A stretch of 31,866 nucleotides of DNA, from assembly GCA_009731375.1 (NCBI GenBank), contig BJOX01000170.1:342125-373990 (forward strand). The letters are read 5' to 3'. The DNA is from Paulinella micropora (Eukaryota > Cercozoa > Imbricatea > Euglyphida). The position numbers and the translations under genes were made by a program. Positions 1 through 10,902 of this stretch are shown here, in pieces; the first letter of the stretch is position 1, and each line of letters starts with the position of its first letter. The notes under the pieces were generated by a model. That model did no database searches, had not been told where the DNA came from, and worked only from the letters and a program-made list of their open reading frames with translations.

Positions 1-192
1 GATATTTTCTTTGAAAATATTGGTCTGTCTGGAAGCTAGTTAAGGCGGCTCGGAGCTGCCTTGCGGGGGTGTCAGTAGAGCCTATCGTCAAATCTTCGTA
101 CTCCCCTCGCGGGTGAGACGATGGAGGCACATGTGCAGAAATGCATTCGCCATTGACTGAGAAGCACTATTATTATTATTATTATTATTAAT
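1..192 (+). mobile_element. SINE, 5'-truncated by the window edge, with ATT tail
   Basis: This segment matches, in inverted orientation, the body and tail of the complete SINE at 18785-19068. Shared blocks include TTGCGGGGGTGTCA, CGTACTCCCCTC and GGGTGAGACGATGGAGGC, followed by GAGAAGCACTATTATT. The tRNA-like head would lie before base 1. The copy ends in an ATT satellite tail (about 165-192), followed by a T run. It is a diverged copy, with a short insertion near 40-60 relative to the other. No coding capacity. Confidence 0.8.
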
Positions 193-390
193 ATTATTTT
201 TTTTTTTTTTACACAAACACTATACTAATAAAATACTTACCACTCGTAGAAGCTGAGTATGAAGCAGAAGAGATCAGCAATGATCAGTCACCTGGAAATG
301 GAGTGGTATCAAAGATGTATTAATATAAAAGCGGGAACCAACTTATTATTAAAATAATCATCATCATTATCTCAGTTTATTATATCATTA
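193..390. other. AT-rich spacer, no gene seen
   Basis: A T run, then unremarkable AT-rich sequence. On the - strand a donor-like G|GTAAGTATT occurs near 228-236, and the same motif recurs near 19553-19562. No open exon could be attached to it. No gene is supported here. Confidence 0.5.
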
Positions 391-735
391 TTGATACCCC
401 TGTCTCATACCCCTGTCTCATATCCCTGTCTCATATCCCTGTCTCATATCACTGTCCCATACCTGTCTCATACCCGAGGTATGATATCCCTGTCCCATAT
501 CCCTGTCTCATACCCGGGGTATGATACCCCTGTGCCAAACGATACCCCCCCCCCCCCCCCACACCCAGGTATGATACCCCTATTTCATACCCCTGTCCAA
601 TACATCGGGGGGGATATTTGGGGGGGGGGGGGGGGGTATCATACTCCAGGGGTATGGGGGGGGGGTATGATGGGTATGAGGGGGTATGAGGGGGGTATGC
701 ATACCCCAGGGTATCATACCCGGGTATCGTTTGGC
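391..735. repeat. Inverted C-rich/G-rich ATACCCC minisatellite
   Basis: The left half is a degenerate tandem repeat of ATACCCCTGTCTC (391-530). The right half is its complement type, GGGGTATGA (606-720). A C run (545-560) and a run of about 18 G (615-632) lie inside. The inner portion is bounded by a perfect 14-bp inverted repeat, GCCAAACGATACCC at 534-547 and its complement at 722-735. The + strand of 606-700 has many runs of three or more G and could form a G-quadruplex. The open frames here are low-complexity artefacts. Confidence 0.8.
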
Positions 736-816
736 TGTGTCTGACATGACATTGGCCACGTCATCCCCGTAGAAGCTTTTCACAACTACTACCCAGTTAC
801 CGCTCCCACTGTCTGA

Positions 817-2090
817 TTGACAAGGTCACTCCAGGTGACTGCACTTCCCAGCACAACCGCTGGTGCCACATCCATTCCCTCATTGAACCAGACCGGTCCG
901 ACAACTCTGCAGCCCACCGGACTTTCATCTGCGACTACGACCCGTTCGAACCACCCTTCGGCGTCTTCGACTCCTGGAACAGCTACGCTGACTTCGTCAA
1001 CACCGATACTACCCTCAGCCCTGACATCTGCAGTCACGCCGACGCTTCGAACACCGACGTCTGATCGAACTGTCTTCGCACGCGGATTAGCAGTCAACTA
1101 TCACATCGCCAACACACCAATTCAACTGGCCATTATGCTCGCCATCAGTAATGTTAACGAGTGGGGAGACAGAGTTACGGTCACCATCATGGACACCTGT
1201 TGGTACCGCTTCGTCCGCGTCACCGACTCAATCCAGCAAGTTTGGAGTTCGCTGTCCCTCATCTGGCTGCTATTCATTCGCGACCTTATCCATGGCTGTC
1301 TGGACAAACCCGACTTATACAAGTCAGCTCTCCAAGCTCTCGATCTACGACGTTTTCAGAACGAACAATTTTTGGCGTACATCCATCGGTGTATTACGTT
1401 TTACGAGACTACACATGCAGCTGGCGTGAGCATCATCGGTGTTTTACGTTTTACGAGACTACACATGCAGCTGGCGTGAGCATCTGTGACGGAAACCAGA
1501 TTGAGGACTTGGGCCGTATGCTCATCCCGATGGAACGCGACCGATGGAATCAGCATTCGGACCAAGTCCTACTCACGTATGGCGTTGGCTGGCCGCGCAA
1601 TCTGGATGACCTCCTCCCTTGGGCCAGGACCCTCCCAAACGTTATGCAGGAATACCTTTTTGGGATGGAGATTCCGGTCCGCACCGACATCAAAGACCCA
1701 TCTACGTACAGACGGGTCTCCGTTCGTCCAAGACGTCAGCAGCTCCGGCAAGTAACGGCTACTGAGGCGAACGCCAACACTAACCGCCCCGCCTGGCAGA
1801 AACGTAAGGCGGACGCCATGGCAATGACGCAAACTGTCCCTCTACAGACGTCGACTCGCCAGATCAAGCGTTTCAAGACCGACCCACCGGGTCCCTCGTC
1901 GAGCCAGATCGATCGAAAACTTTTCACGGGCCTACCATGCACCTACTGCAAGGAGCACAACAACTTCTTGAAGAAGGGCCAGCTCCCCAAACACTCGTTT
2001 GAAGAGTGCAAACTTCGTCGACAGCGTCGTCAATATGACGAAAAGCCATCAGCGGCCGTTGCCCGCAGCACCTCGCGCGCCTTCCATATG
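817..2090 (+). pseudogene. Gag-like protein with zinc-knuckle-like motif, broken
   Basis: The first open segment (817-1432) has a Ser/Thr/Pro-rich N-terminus and then a capsid-like helical stretch containing ALDLRRFQNEQFLAYIHR. The second (1483-2090, other frame) continues with VLLTYGVGWPRNLDDLLPWA, a basic Gln/Arg-rich region and a Cys/His cluster, CTYC then HSFEEC, with spacing C-x2-C-x14-H-x4-C. That spacing is longer than the usual CCHC knuckle (x4). No ATG begins the frame: a TGA at 814-816 precedes it, so the true start is lost. The two segments are put out of phase by a 50-bp tandem duplication. Family assignment rests on position before pol and on the Cys/His cluster. Confidence 0.6.
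1384..1483 (+). repeat. 50-bp tandem duplication inside gag
   Basis: Bases 1384-1433 and 1434-1483 are near-identical tandem copies, both containing ACGAGACTACACATGCAGC at a distance of exactly 50. Because 50 is not a multiple of three, the duplication moves the frame from the one open before it to the one open after it. Taken alone it explains the frame change, so it is a clear inactivating event in this copy. Confidence 0.9.
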
Positions 2091-2741
2091 ACTACCCGGT
2101 CCTGCACACCCTCTCCGCTGGTGCCAACACCCTCGCCTCTACGGATTGCGACCATCCCAACAGTTGTCACCGGATGCGTTTGGGTTGCCAAACATCCTCG
2201 TAACCGTCCATTTATCGGCAAGACTACATGCGCTTTGGATTCAGCCTGCAACTGTAAAGGCGTCGCTTGCTTATCGTGGGTTCTACAACACTGCTTTACG
2301 ATCCGGCAACTGCCGCCTGTAGCAGCACGCTCATCCGTCGGCATCGGCGCAGTCCTCACCGACGGCATCGAACTCTTTGTTTCCGCTGGTCCAACGTCGC
2401 CGATTCATGCAAATTACTGTTTATGTGTCGGCTCACCTGCCCGATCGCGTGGATCTACTCTTCGCCAACGAGGTGACCGCACAGATCAACTTGTCCATCG
2501 ACGAGGCCCAGAGGATCAAACTAACGGACTACATCCCTTTGAAGCCCACAGCAAGACAGATCGTCTACGAGACGGAATTTCATCTCTTCGAGGAGCCACT
2601 TCAGGTGGGCGACCGTCAACTAGCAACCATCAGCTATGACTTCAGCCCGGAGACTCTGGCTGAAATGACTTCTTACCCGACTCCGAGATTGAGAAGATCT
2701 TCAAGCTCCGTGTTACACAACCTTCGGATTCCTACGATCTT
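2091..2741 (+). pseudogene. Gag-Pol inter-domain region, possible protease remnant
   Basis: This stretch lies where a retropepsin would be expected. In the frame of the second gag segment it reads TCALDSACNC near 2230, faintly like the DSG/DTG active site. Phase is then lost, and a different frame is open at 2377-2829, including DLLFANEVTAQINL. I cannot confirm an aspartic protease: the catalytic triad reads DSA, not DSG or DTG, and the flanking hydrophobic pattern is unclear. Confidence 0.3.
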
Positions 2742-3720
2742 TTGTCAACTTCGCAAGCCCACCTCTACGGCCGCACAGTCAACCTGTTCATGTCCGAAAA
2801 GAAGAGACCATGCGATGGGAGGGTACTGACAGATCACGACGAAGAAGAAGACGAAGAAGAAGAAGAAATCAAATCTAGTGCCTCCAAGAAACACAGGCCA
2901 TCCTCTGATCTGATCACACATGAGGATTATTTTCACGATGCCCGTGCTTGGTCGCTTATCCGACATACTCAGCGGGCCGACCCGAGACGCAGTCCGACTG
3001 TGCGATCTCTCTCTTTCGAATCATCTTCATCGTCACCTTCATCGTCATCGTCATTGCCATCGTTGATGCAGGCCTCATCCTCATCATCGACAGCATCTTC
3101 ACCTACCATATCCGCTGCATCGGTCCTCGACCAACCATCGGCCCCTGCACCTGGCATACCGCAATCGTTCCAGAATGCGCTGACTAACCCTCCGTCGTTA
3201 CAAGCTCCAGTTGTTCCTCTAACATCTAGTCACAACTACCAACAGAGTAGGCGGCGGCGCCTCTTCAAGCAAACGCGAACTCTCAGCATCACTGGCACCT
3301 TCTTCCCCTTGCTCTCAAGTTGCGGCGCCTTCTGCGCCGTCACTTCGGCCGACCCAACCGACTACCAGTCCAGTCGCCGGGTTGAGTAAAGCATCTACGA
3401 GAGCACATACCAGCGCCAGCCGGAGGCCAGCCCGCGCATCTCCTGGCCGTTCGACAGCTGTGTCCAGTTCTTCATCGACCTCTGTGACAAATACAGCCGC
3501 AACGCCAGCCCAACCGCGGGCAGCTACAACATCTTCTAGTAGTTCGTCCTCCTCGTCCAGCTCGTCGTCGGTACCCGCGGCAAGCCCAGCTAGGGTGCGA
3601 GCCCTATCCTGGGCGACCCACTCCCCGGTGCCAGGAGGCCCTCAAGTCACATACTCGCTGAGCCCACTTGGACTATACAGGACTCGCACTCCCACCGCCG
3701 AAGACCGCGACAAGGTGTGA
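2742..3720 (+). pseudogene. Acidic and serine-rich linker of the polyprotein
   Basis: Two overlapping open stretches (2742-3389 and 3382-3720) encode an acidic run of Asp/Glu, then long Ser/Pro/Thr-rich low-complexity protein with serine runs near 3005-3100 and 3530-3570. Such disordered linkers can separate modules in large polyproteins. The second stretch ends in an in-frame TGA (3718-3720), after which the same frame stays open to 4174. No catalytic motif is visible. Confidence 0.5.
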
Positions 3721-3750
3721 CCACGAAACCAGCTGTCACAGAGAGAATCA

Positions 3751-6028
3751 ATGACGCCGATACCACCTCCACCTCTTTCCCCTCCAGCTGAGGGTTATTT
3801 CCGGATCAGCCCTACGAGATCGAGCCACCTTTGGTCGGGATTTTCCAACTTTACGGACATGCCAGCCCACCAATTGGAAATTCAAAAAGCCTATGGCACC
3901 GGCTCTCCAGGCATGGACAAGGAACTCTACATTGTTCGAGACATTTTCGCCACGTTTTTCCCGACAGCGGCCATGACCATGATTCCAGGCACTCACCCAC
4001 ATTGCCGTCACCTGGGATACTGGATCCCAAAGCACTTTACGCTCAACCAAGGCCTATGGCTGGACTCTACAATGGTGCACATGCAACACCCAAGAGTGGA
4101 ACGCCACCACCCTAGGATACAATCGCTCCGTCATGGAGTCTTCCGTTTCCAACCCCTTAGTAGCCCGCCTACCTAAAAGTTTCAAGTGACTGAAGACTGG
4201 CTTCTCCCTTCGGCGGATTACAACCACTTCGCCGACAGGCCATTTTTGGTAAGAACTTTCCTCCCGCGGGATGCTAAGTTAGAACCGCGACAATGGTATG
4301 GAAAGACCAACTGGGACAATGAATACTAAACATGTCCCAAGGCTTTCACCGCGATCGCCCTACCATCTTGATGCAGCGTTACTGGCCCCCTCGTAACAAC
4401 GCACACGAGATAGATCCGGAGACCTTTGAAGACTTCACACATGGCCTAGCTCTTCGTTCGGGCACCAGACGCCCCCTCGCAGTCGTCAACACCGAAGCCA
4501 TGTGCCTGGTCCGTGCAAATACTACATCAGCCCCCTTGATGACCCGCCGCGGCGGCAATGGGTCTACGAAAACCGCACTTGAAGACATCTTCCAGATCCC
4601 GGAAGGTTCCACCAATTGATGTCACGGTTTTATGAAAGCAAACACACTGCTATCATATTCCACTTCGGCCCGCAAAATAGAAACAATGCTCAACTTATTG
4701 CATCCTCTCTAGTTGGACCTAACATCGCCTACTGGTGATGTCCCGTACTTCGAAGCAGGAATGTCCTTCGACCATATTTTCCGCCCATGGGGATATCGAT
4801 CTTCGTACCTCGGCCTACTTGTGGGAGCAAACCGAAGTGCATCACCCTTAGCAGCCGTCCTTCGAGGAGAACTCCTATTCAGTATGGAGCAAACCGAAGT
4901 TAAGCATCTACGATTTCATCCGCTGCCGCTTTCGACATCACTATACAAACACCGTGTCTTTCGACTCCCAACTCGAGAACGCTGCTTTGCTCTACAGCAT
5001 TACTTTCGTCGCCTTCCGCGTAACGACCCGATATGGCTCAAAATCGTCGCAAATGACACCTACTACGACCACGATCGCGGAGACATCATGCCAGAACTAC
5101 GCGCAGTACATGAGCGATCTTACGATTGCATTGTCGACCTGCCGCTCACCTACTTCGACGATAGTAACATCACGGTCTATTACACGGACGGAGGAGACGA
5201 ACTGTTTTTGGGTTCATTCTTTAACCCTAACCACTATATGGGACAAGCGGTGTGTGTAACGAAATTCGTCGGAACAGTTTCGATCGACGACGCCGCTACC
5301 CGCGACTACCTTCAACAAGCACCCAACTGGAAGGCACGCCTGGACACACCGAGAATTAGGGATTCTTTCTCATGCGAATTCCGTTGGATACGTTATGAAA
5401 ACGTCCCGTGACATCTAGCCCAGTGGTTTCTTATGACCATCGCCAGCGAAACCGCAAGACGTTCATGCAAGGAAATTCATGTGGTACACCACCCACCCCA
5501 TACTGTCCCATGTTCGACGGATATCATTAACCCGTACTCCCGAGACAAACGTCTCCGGGGCTACCCATACGGAGCCCCACTTATCCGTATGCTACCGTCA
5601 CGCCACGCTCAACGACACTTCAACGTTTGGCGCACAGGCGTTAAGTATAACACCCTTCAACACGAAGGCCACCTCGAACACCGGTGGATCAACCTTAAGG
5701 AGTTCAGGACAGAGGAAAAGCTCGACCGTTTCTACAACAGGCTACAAATGAGTACCCGAGACCTCGTGTACGAGCGTCGTTGCTTATCCCAGAACCTGAG
5801 ACCTCCCATGTATTTACACTCTCTCCAGGAGAGACACGGAGACACTACCGAATCGGATATCCTCACACCTACAGTATCCATGCTGGATTCGACGTTCAAG
5901 CATCGTCATCGCACCCTTACGAGATAGTGTATTCCCCTGAGAAGTACGATCATCAACCTGATTCTTCGTCAAGCTCAAGATCCTCATCCAGTTCGTCATC
6001 TACTCGAGTTCATCGTCAGGAACAATAG
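3751..6028 (+). pseudogene. Large polyprotein modules of unknown function
   Basis: Four consecutive open stretches (3751-4176, 4332-4619, 4713-5411, 5433-5927) have normal globular composition with many Tyr, Trp, Asp and His, and sit between two Ser-rich linkers. The last three share one frame, interrupted only by TGA 4617, TAG 4710 and TGA 5409. Recognisable phrases include YYTDGGDELFLGSFF and FSCEFRWIRYENVP. A Ser-rich tail (near 5960-6010) closes the module. I recognise no known domain. It could be a lineage-specific insertion in Gag-Pol or a captured host domain. Confidence 0.5.
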
Positions 6029-6711
6029 CCCCTGCTCAGCCTCCATCGGCCCCAGCGTCGGTACCACCGGCCCCAGCACATCCACCGTTGGCCTCAATTC
6101 AGCCTCCATCAACCCTGGCTCATCCACCAGCGGCCACTGTTCTGACGCATCGGCCGCACCGTTGCCACAGGTAACTCGTGCCTACCCTGTTCGACCACAG
6201 CCCTTTTTTAGCTGCAAGCCCAGTGAGAACAAGAAGCATCACGACGATGACGATTCAAAGGGCGGCGGACAAGGCCCCTCCTCGACTTCGTCAAGCGGAT
6301 CCTCGTCAAGCGGTTCGTCGTCAAGCAGTTTGCCATCAACGCCGACTACGACCCAGACATCTGCGACTTCTCCTCCTCACTCAACGACGCGACGTTCGCA
6401 ACACCCTCGGAACAAGGAAAGTGTCAACTTTGCGATTGCCCAAAAACAACCTCTCCTCTACCCTTGCCTCTTCCGATCGCCGAGCCGCACTTTCAAGACG
6501 ACGACTTCTCGACCATAAATCTCGGAGTTGCCGCCAATTCAATATGCTCGCTCGGCCTGGCACTGGCTCAACTCAGAGTTTGGGCAATATGCAAAGTCAA
6601 GCTTGACAACCGAATCTGGGGCATTCTCCAGACTCCAAACAACTGAGGCTGCCGGCTCCTCTGACGCTTCAGACCGACATCGGCCAGCCGTTTCCTTACA
6701 CGGATTCCTTC
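6029..6711 (+). pseudogene. Pro- and Ser-rich linker before reverse transcriptase
   Basis: After the stop at 6026, a Pro/Ala-rich stretch (6030-6160) is followed by an open segment (6162-6518) with a His/Asp cluster, glycines and serine runs, then loss of phase near 6520. No globular domain is recognisable. It bridges the unknown module and the reverse transcriptase. Confidence 0.45.
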
Positions 6712-7935
6712 ATGGAAGACTTCGTGCAGACATGCCCCGACCCTCGCATGCCCTTTTGCACGGCATCAACAGTCCAGGGAGCCCTCCCTACCCCATGGTT
6801 CTTCATCTCCGAACGACTTTGCCTCGACTTTTTAACCAAGCGAGCGGAACAGAAAGCGTCACCAACAGGTCCTAAGTTTCCTCCTGAAGCAGTCAACCCG
6901 AGCCTCACCAAACCCCAACAAGACCAACTCTGGGCCCTTATCCGCGAATTCGACCACATCTTTCAAGACAAGGCAGGCATCTTCAAACATACTGTCGTGT
7001 CCCTTCGACTCAAACCGATTGCCAAACCAGTTGCAGTTCCATGCCCGCGCTGGACTCCGGCAGTGGGCGAATATCTTTCCAGCTGGGCTACGGACATCCT
7101 CAGCGCCGGCACATGGAGCTACGCCTCCCCTCAATGCGCATGGGCGAGCCGCAGTTGCCCGGTCGGGAAATTCGAGGATATCGCGAAAGAAGTCATCCGA
7201 GACATTAGGAACGTTTACGACTACCGCATGCCCAATGACAACCTTCATCTCCCAGTCACAGGTCTCCCAAACCCGGATCATTACCGAGAACGATTCGCCG
7301 GCTGGCACTATCTCAGCTCCATCGACATGGTAGACGGCTTCCCACCTTCGCCTGAACCCGGACGATGACAGCCGAGATGTTTTAGCCGTGTGGACCCCTC
7401 AAGGTCTATTGGTCCCCAACTTTATGCCTCAAGGTGTACATCGTGCCCCCGGCAATTTCCAACGTGCGATTGAGAAGTCATTCCAACCACTCCCCTTTTG
7501 GAACAAACCGCCCCCAGCTATTTCTACTGCAGGCGCCTATCTCGACGACGTTACCGCTGGTGCAAACGACTTTCAGACACACCTGAACCAAATTCGTGGT
7601 ATATTCTCAAGTATGGACACCTCCGGCCTCCATGGATCGGCGCGCAAACTCCGCTTGGGATACCATGAACTGACAATACTCGGCAAGAAATGTAATAAGA
7701 AAGGTATCGCCGCTACAGCGAAAATCGACGCCATCCTCCGAATGGCTGATCCCTCCAACGTGTCTGAAGTTCGATCCGTTCTGGGTATGACCAACTTCAT
7801 ACAGGCCCACATCCCCGACTACTCCCGCCTTGTATCACCTCTTACGAACTTGCTCAAGTCCACTCACGCCCGGCCAGCAGGTCAACCCTACCTTCATCGG
7901 GAAGAGCGGAAATATATGAAGAAGCTCCGCCGCGT
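6712..7935 (+). pseudogene. Reverse transcriptase domain (Ty3/gypsy type), frameshifted
   Basis: The first open part (6712-7368) carries the N-terminal fingers region, including LTKPQQDQLWALIREF and IRDIRNVYDYRMPN, and the first catalytic Asp in LSSIDMVDGF. The frame then shifts near 7345. The second part (7388-8002) has TPQGLLVPNFMPQGVHRAPG, the YLDD box (AYLDDVTAGAND) and the connection region GMTNFIQAHIPDYSRLVSP. Catalytic aspartates of motifs A and C are therefore still readable, but a single continuous protein is not. Function in the family: copying the element's RNA to cDNA. Confidence 0.88.
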
Positions 7936-8555
7936 GCTTACTACGCCCCGTCCTGGCCAGGTACGAGTCCTCTCACCATCTTTGCCTTCGGACGGATGCT
8001 AGCCAAATAGGCATCGGGGGTGCCCTTCACACTGGCCCTGACCGCGACGCCCCGGTTATCCAATACTTTTCTCTCAAGTTCACAGACACGCAAACTCGCT
8101 GGGCGACCTACGTGCGAGAAGCCTACGGTGTTATTTACGGAGTTCAACAGTGCCGCTACTACATCGATGCAAGCGACCACGAACTCACTATCGTCACCGA
8201 TCACCGGCCACTCCTGTGGTTATGGCACGCTCGCAGCCCCATGGTCGTCGGATGGGTTCTGGAAAATCTTCAGACGATCCGCTTTAAGGTCAAATACCTC
8301 CCCGGTAAACAAAACCTCCTTCCGGACGGATTGTCTAGTGTCCCCTGCATAAGCCCAGGCGCCCCGACTCTCATTGGTGAAGCCGAAGCCACCCTACAGC
8401 TCCTCGCAACCATTCCACTGCCCAAAGCAGGCTCTACTCTCTGGCTCGCTGTCGAAGACACACATGCTGCTTTGGAAACGAAACTCAAGTCTCTCTCCTG
8501 CCGCATCATCTGCGCCGGCCCAACACTACGAAGCATTCAAGCCCCGTGGACCTAG
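7936..8555 (+). pseudogene. RNase H domain of pol, frameshifted at its start
   Basis: The stretch from 7995 reads DASQIGIGGAL, the first catalytic Asp region, then YVREAYGVIYGVQQCRYYID, the TDHRPLLWL motif with its conserved Asp, and the end motif KYLPGKQNLLPDGLS. These are the hallmarks of the Ty3/gypsy RNase H. Immediately upstream the frame changes twice, near 7930 and 7990, where PSWPGTSPLTIFA is read in another phase. It degrades the RNA strand during reverse transcription in intact elements. Confidence 0.88.
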
Positions 8556-8867
8556 CTATTTTCATCCCCTCCTCTGAACGCTCTCCGGCCGTCGCGCGTG
8601 ACATGTTCGCCCTTCGTAAGCCCTTTGCCCTGCTCATGCCACAAGACCTCGTCCACTGCGTCCCGGACGATACACTCCCACAGGAGGCTGTCGAGACGTG
8701 TCGTAAGATTTTATTTCTTGACGACAACTTAGTGTGGCTAGTCTTTGGCCTCGGCATGGAACAACATTATATATATCCTCTTGTCGCTATCTCACACACT
8801 CCCCGCGTCACGCGCCAACAAATCATGGACTCACAACGACAAGAGACTCTCACAGCCCCTCTCTGGA
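8546..8867 (+). pseudogene. RNase H-integrase linker, cut by the 6.5-kb insertion
   Basis: An open stretch in a new phase reads from MDLAIFIPSSERSPAVARD to QRQETLTAPLW. The latter resembles the short helical linker that precedes integrase in Ty3/gypsy pol. Coding similarity ends at the direct repeat 8858-8867. The frame then runs ten codons into the inserted block before a stop at 8894. The same codons CCT CTC TGG reappear at 15390. Confidence 0.6.
8858..8867 (+). repeat. Left copy of the 10-bp target-site duplication
   Basis: CCTCTCTGGA; its partner is at 15390-15399. The codon phase CCT-CTC-TGG is identical in both copies. A 10-base match at exactly the point where pol similarity breaks and resumes is unlikely by chance. 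Confidence 0.65.
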
Positions 8868-8995
8868 CAGATGACGACTCTACAGTCCCCGCCTGATCAA
8901 CAGAATTGACCAAGGGGTTGGAATAAATATTTTGTGTTTCAGAATTCCTTTTTTTAGGGGGGGGGGGTAGGAGGGAATGGAAAACATCAAGAAAG
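8868..8995. other. Left end of the insertion, no gene seen
   Basis: Starts CAGATGACGACTCTACAG. It contains an AATAAA-like stretch near 8923, T runs and a run of nine G near 8957-8967. No terminal repeat or coding frame is evident. Confidence 0.5.
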
Positions 8996-9500
8996 TTTGT
9001 TTTTAGCTTCCAAAAGGCAGTTGTGTGATACTTAGTATGTTACTAACACAAAGATTGATAGAAATACATAATTGGATTTTTTTTTGTGTTGGATTGACTA
9101 TGGTGTACACAATTTTGAAAAGTCTAAGTGTACCATACTATGAATTTTTTTGTGTGTGTAAATAATTACAGTGAATGAGAAGTAGGAAACCTTCAGGAAA
9201 CATTAGGTTGACTATGGTGTACATAATTTTCAAAAGTCAGAGTGGGCACAACACAGCCTTTTCTTGTGTGTTACTATAACAAAACTAGTTTATGCATCAC
9301 AGAAAAAAAATCAGAGTATGGTATACTCAGACTTTATGGGTTTGTGTTGCATGCTGAACAAAAATATATTATTTTTCAGTAATTTTCCTGTTGTTTTGAA
9401 GAAATGTAGTAGACATTACTTGGAGTTTTCAAAAACACAGGAAATTTACCAAAAAATCAAGAAAATGCAAAAACTACACTACTCATAGTTTTTTCTTGTA
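8996..9500 (+). repeat. 0.5-kb dispersed repeat, copy 1
   Basis: Colinear with 13310-13830 over about 500 bp, starting at TTTTTAGCTTCCAAAAGGCA. Shared phrases include TTGACTATGGTGTACA and CATAACAAAACTA-type blocks. At five equivalent sites this copy has altered versions of the GGAGTAG hairpin (9122-9144, 9236-9258, 9310-9332, 9403-9425 and near 9470-9485), where the other copy has mostly canonical hairpins. No coding capacity; short open frames are AT-rich noise. Confidence 0.85.
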
Positions 9501-9529
9501 ATAAAATAACTATAGATAACTTGAAATAA

Positions 9530-9985
9530 CTTAGAAGTTATGGTAAGTTTTTTCAAGTTGTTTTAATATTTTCTATTAATTTTCAAGTTGTTTCAAGTTT
9601 TTTCAAGTTATTTAGAGTTGTTTTCAAGTTGTTTCAAGTTGTTTCAAGTTGTTTCTAAGTTATGTTTCAGTTATTTCAAATTATTTCAAGTTATTTCAAG
9701 TTTTTTCAAGATATTGCAAATTATTTTAAGTTATTTCAAGTTCTTTCAAGCTATTTAGAGTTATTTTGAAGTTGTTTTGAAGTTATTTTCAAGTTGTTTT
9801 AAAGTTATTTCAAGTGGTTTCAAGTTGTTTTAAGTTCTTTGTAAGTTATTTCAGTTTATTCAAATTTATTTAAATTTATTTCAATTTATTTCAAGTTATT
9901 TAGAGTTATTTTCAAGTTGTTTTCAAGCTGTTTCAAGTTGTTTCAAGTTGTTTCAAGTTGTTTCAAGTTGTTTCAAAGTGTTTAA
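9530..9985. repeat. Decamer minisatellite (GTTTCAAGTT)n
   Basis: About 450 bp of degenerate 10-bp repeats, most regular at 9600-9660 and 9925-9978, where TTTCAAGTTG recurs with exact 10-base spacing. Interior units vary at the purines. No gene is seen. Confidence 0.9.
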
Positions 9986-10487
9986 TTGCATCCGATACAA
10001 AAAAATCGGAGTGAGTCTACTAGTTTTTATATTTTCTCTACATTTTTTTTAGTAAATTTTCTGTGCATTAAAAAAGAAGTCAGAGTAGGGTCTACTCCTA
10101 CATTTCTTCAAAACCACATGAAAATTGTGGAAAAATAAGAATTTTTTATTTTAGCATGCAAAACAAACACATAAAGTCAGAGTAGACACTACTCTGACTT
10201 TTTTCTGTGATGGATAAAATAGCAAATTATATTTATGTTTTCAATGGAAAAAATTTAAAAAAATTTCATTTCAAATCAGTACGCATCTAAAAAAAAAAGT
10301 CAGAGTAGGCCCTACTCCGCGAGGATCAAAATACTAAGTTCAAGACTGAAAGGAGTGTATAATAAATTAATAAGGTTCTCACACATCACAAAAAAAAATT
10401 GGAGTAGACCCTACTCCTAGGAAATACAAAACAGGATAATATGGTGAAAACATTTCTGAAACTTTTATAAAGATATTTTTTACCTTC

Positions 10488-10902
10488 GCAATCGACTCGA
10501 TTTTTTCTCTTCTTGATCACGATGGGTCTCAGGTACGTGCTGCTCGTCTTCCAATCAACCATCTCGAAGCACAACTAGTTCATGAAAGGAATCACCCAGA
10601 ACAGTTGTTGCTAAAGTTGCAAAATCAAGCTCATGTTTTGTTTCCACGTCGTCGACGTGACTGCATGAATGCAAATGCACGTGTTTCCCGATATCTTGTG
10701 GTCCAAGGCTCTCACGATCATTTTTTGTGAGTCCCAAAATATTGATGGTGAAGAGAAAGACTGGATGCTGGAACTAGACATGGAAAAAGCAATACTGATT
10801 GACAACCAGTGCCTGCGTGCTAGCGAACTGGGTGCAGGAGAAGACGCGATGCTTGCTGTAGATGAACTATTTCCAGGCGCCGATGAAACATCGCGATTTT
10901 GA
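10488..10902 (+). pseudogene. ORF of unknown function, frameshifted at a T run
   Basis: From about 10488 to 10728 one frame reads a protein-like sequence including LPINHLEAQLVHERNHPEQ and an Arg-rich FPRRRRDCMNANARVSRY. It ends in TGA (10728-10730) just after a run of six T. The next frame, open across the T run to 10902, continues with ESQNIDGEEKDWMLELDMEK and LAVDELFPGADETSRF before TGA. The composition on both sides suggests one C-terminal coding region interrupted by a one-base length change in the T run. GTGAGT right after the T run could instead be a splice donor, but I found no phase-compatible acceptor. No ATG or known domain is recognised. Confidence 0.45.

Noticed and set aside
304-315. 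TGGTATC as a tRNA-Met primer-binding site
   Set aside because: Only seven bases match well, no LTR lies upstream (a SINE does), and 500 bases of minisatellite separate it from gag.
3718-5411. In-frame TGA codons in the retroelement as a sign of stop-codon recoding
   Set aside because: TAG and TAA stops and several frameshifts occur in the same element, so simple decay explains them. BUD23 ends normally at TGA.
6859-7308. 149-codon open frame on the - strand under the reverse transcriptase
   Set aside because: The + strand frame has the RT motifs; the antisense frame is a shadow without similarity.
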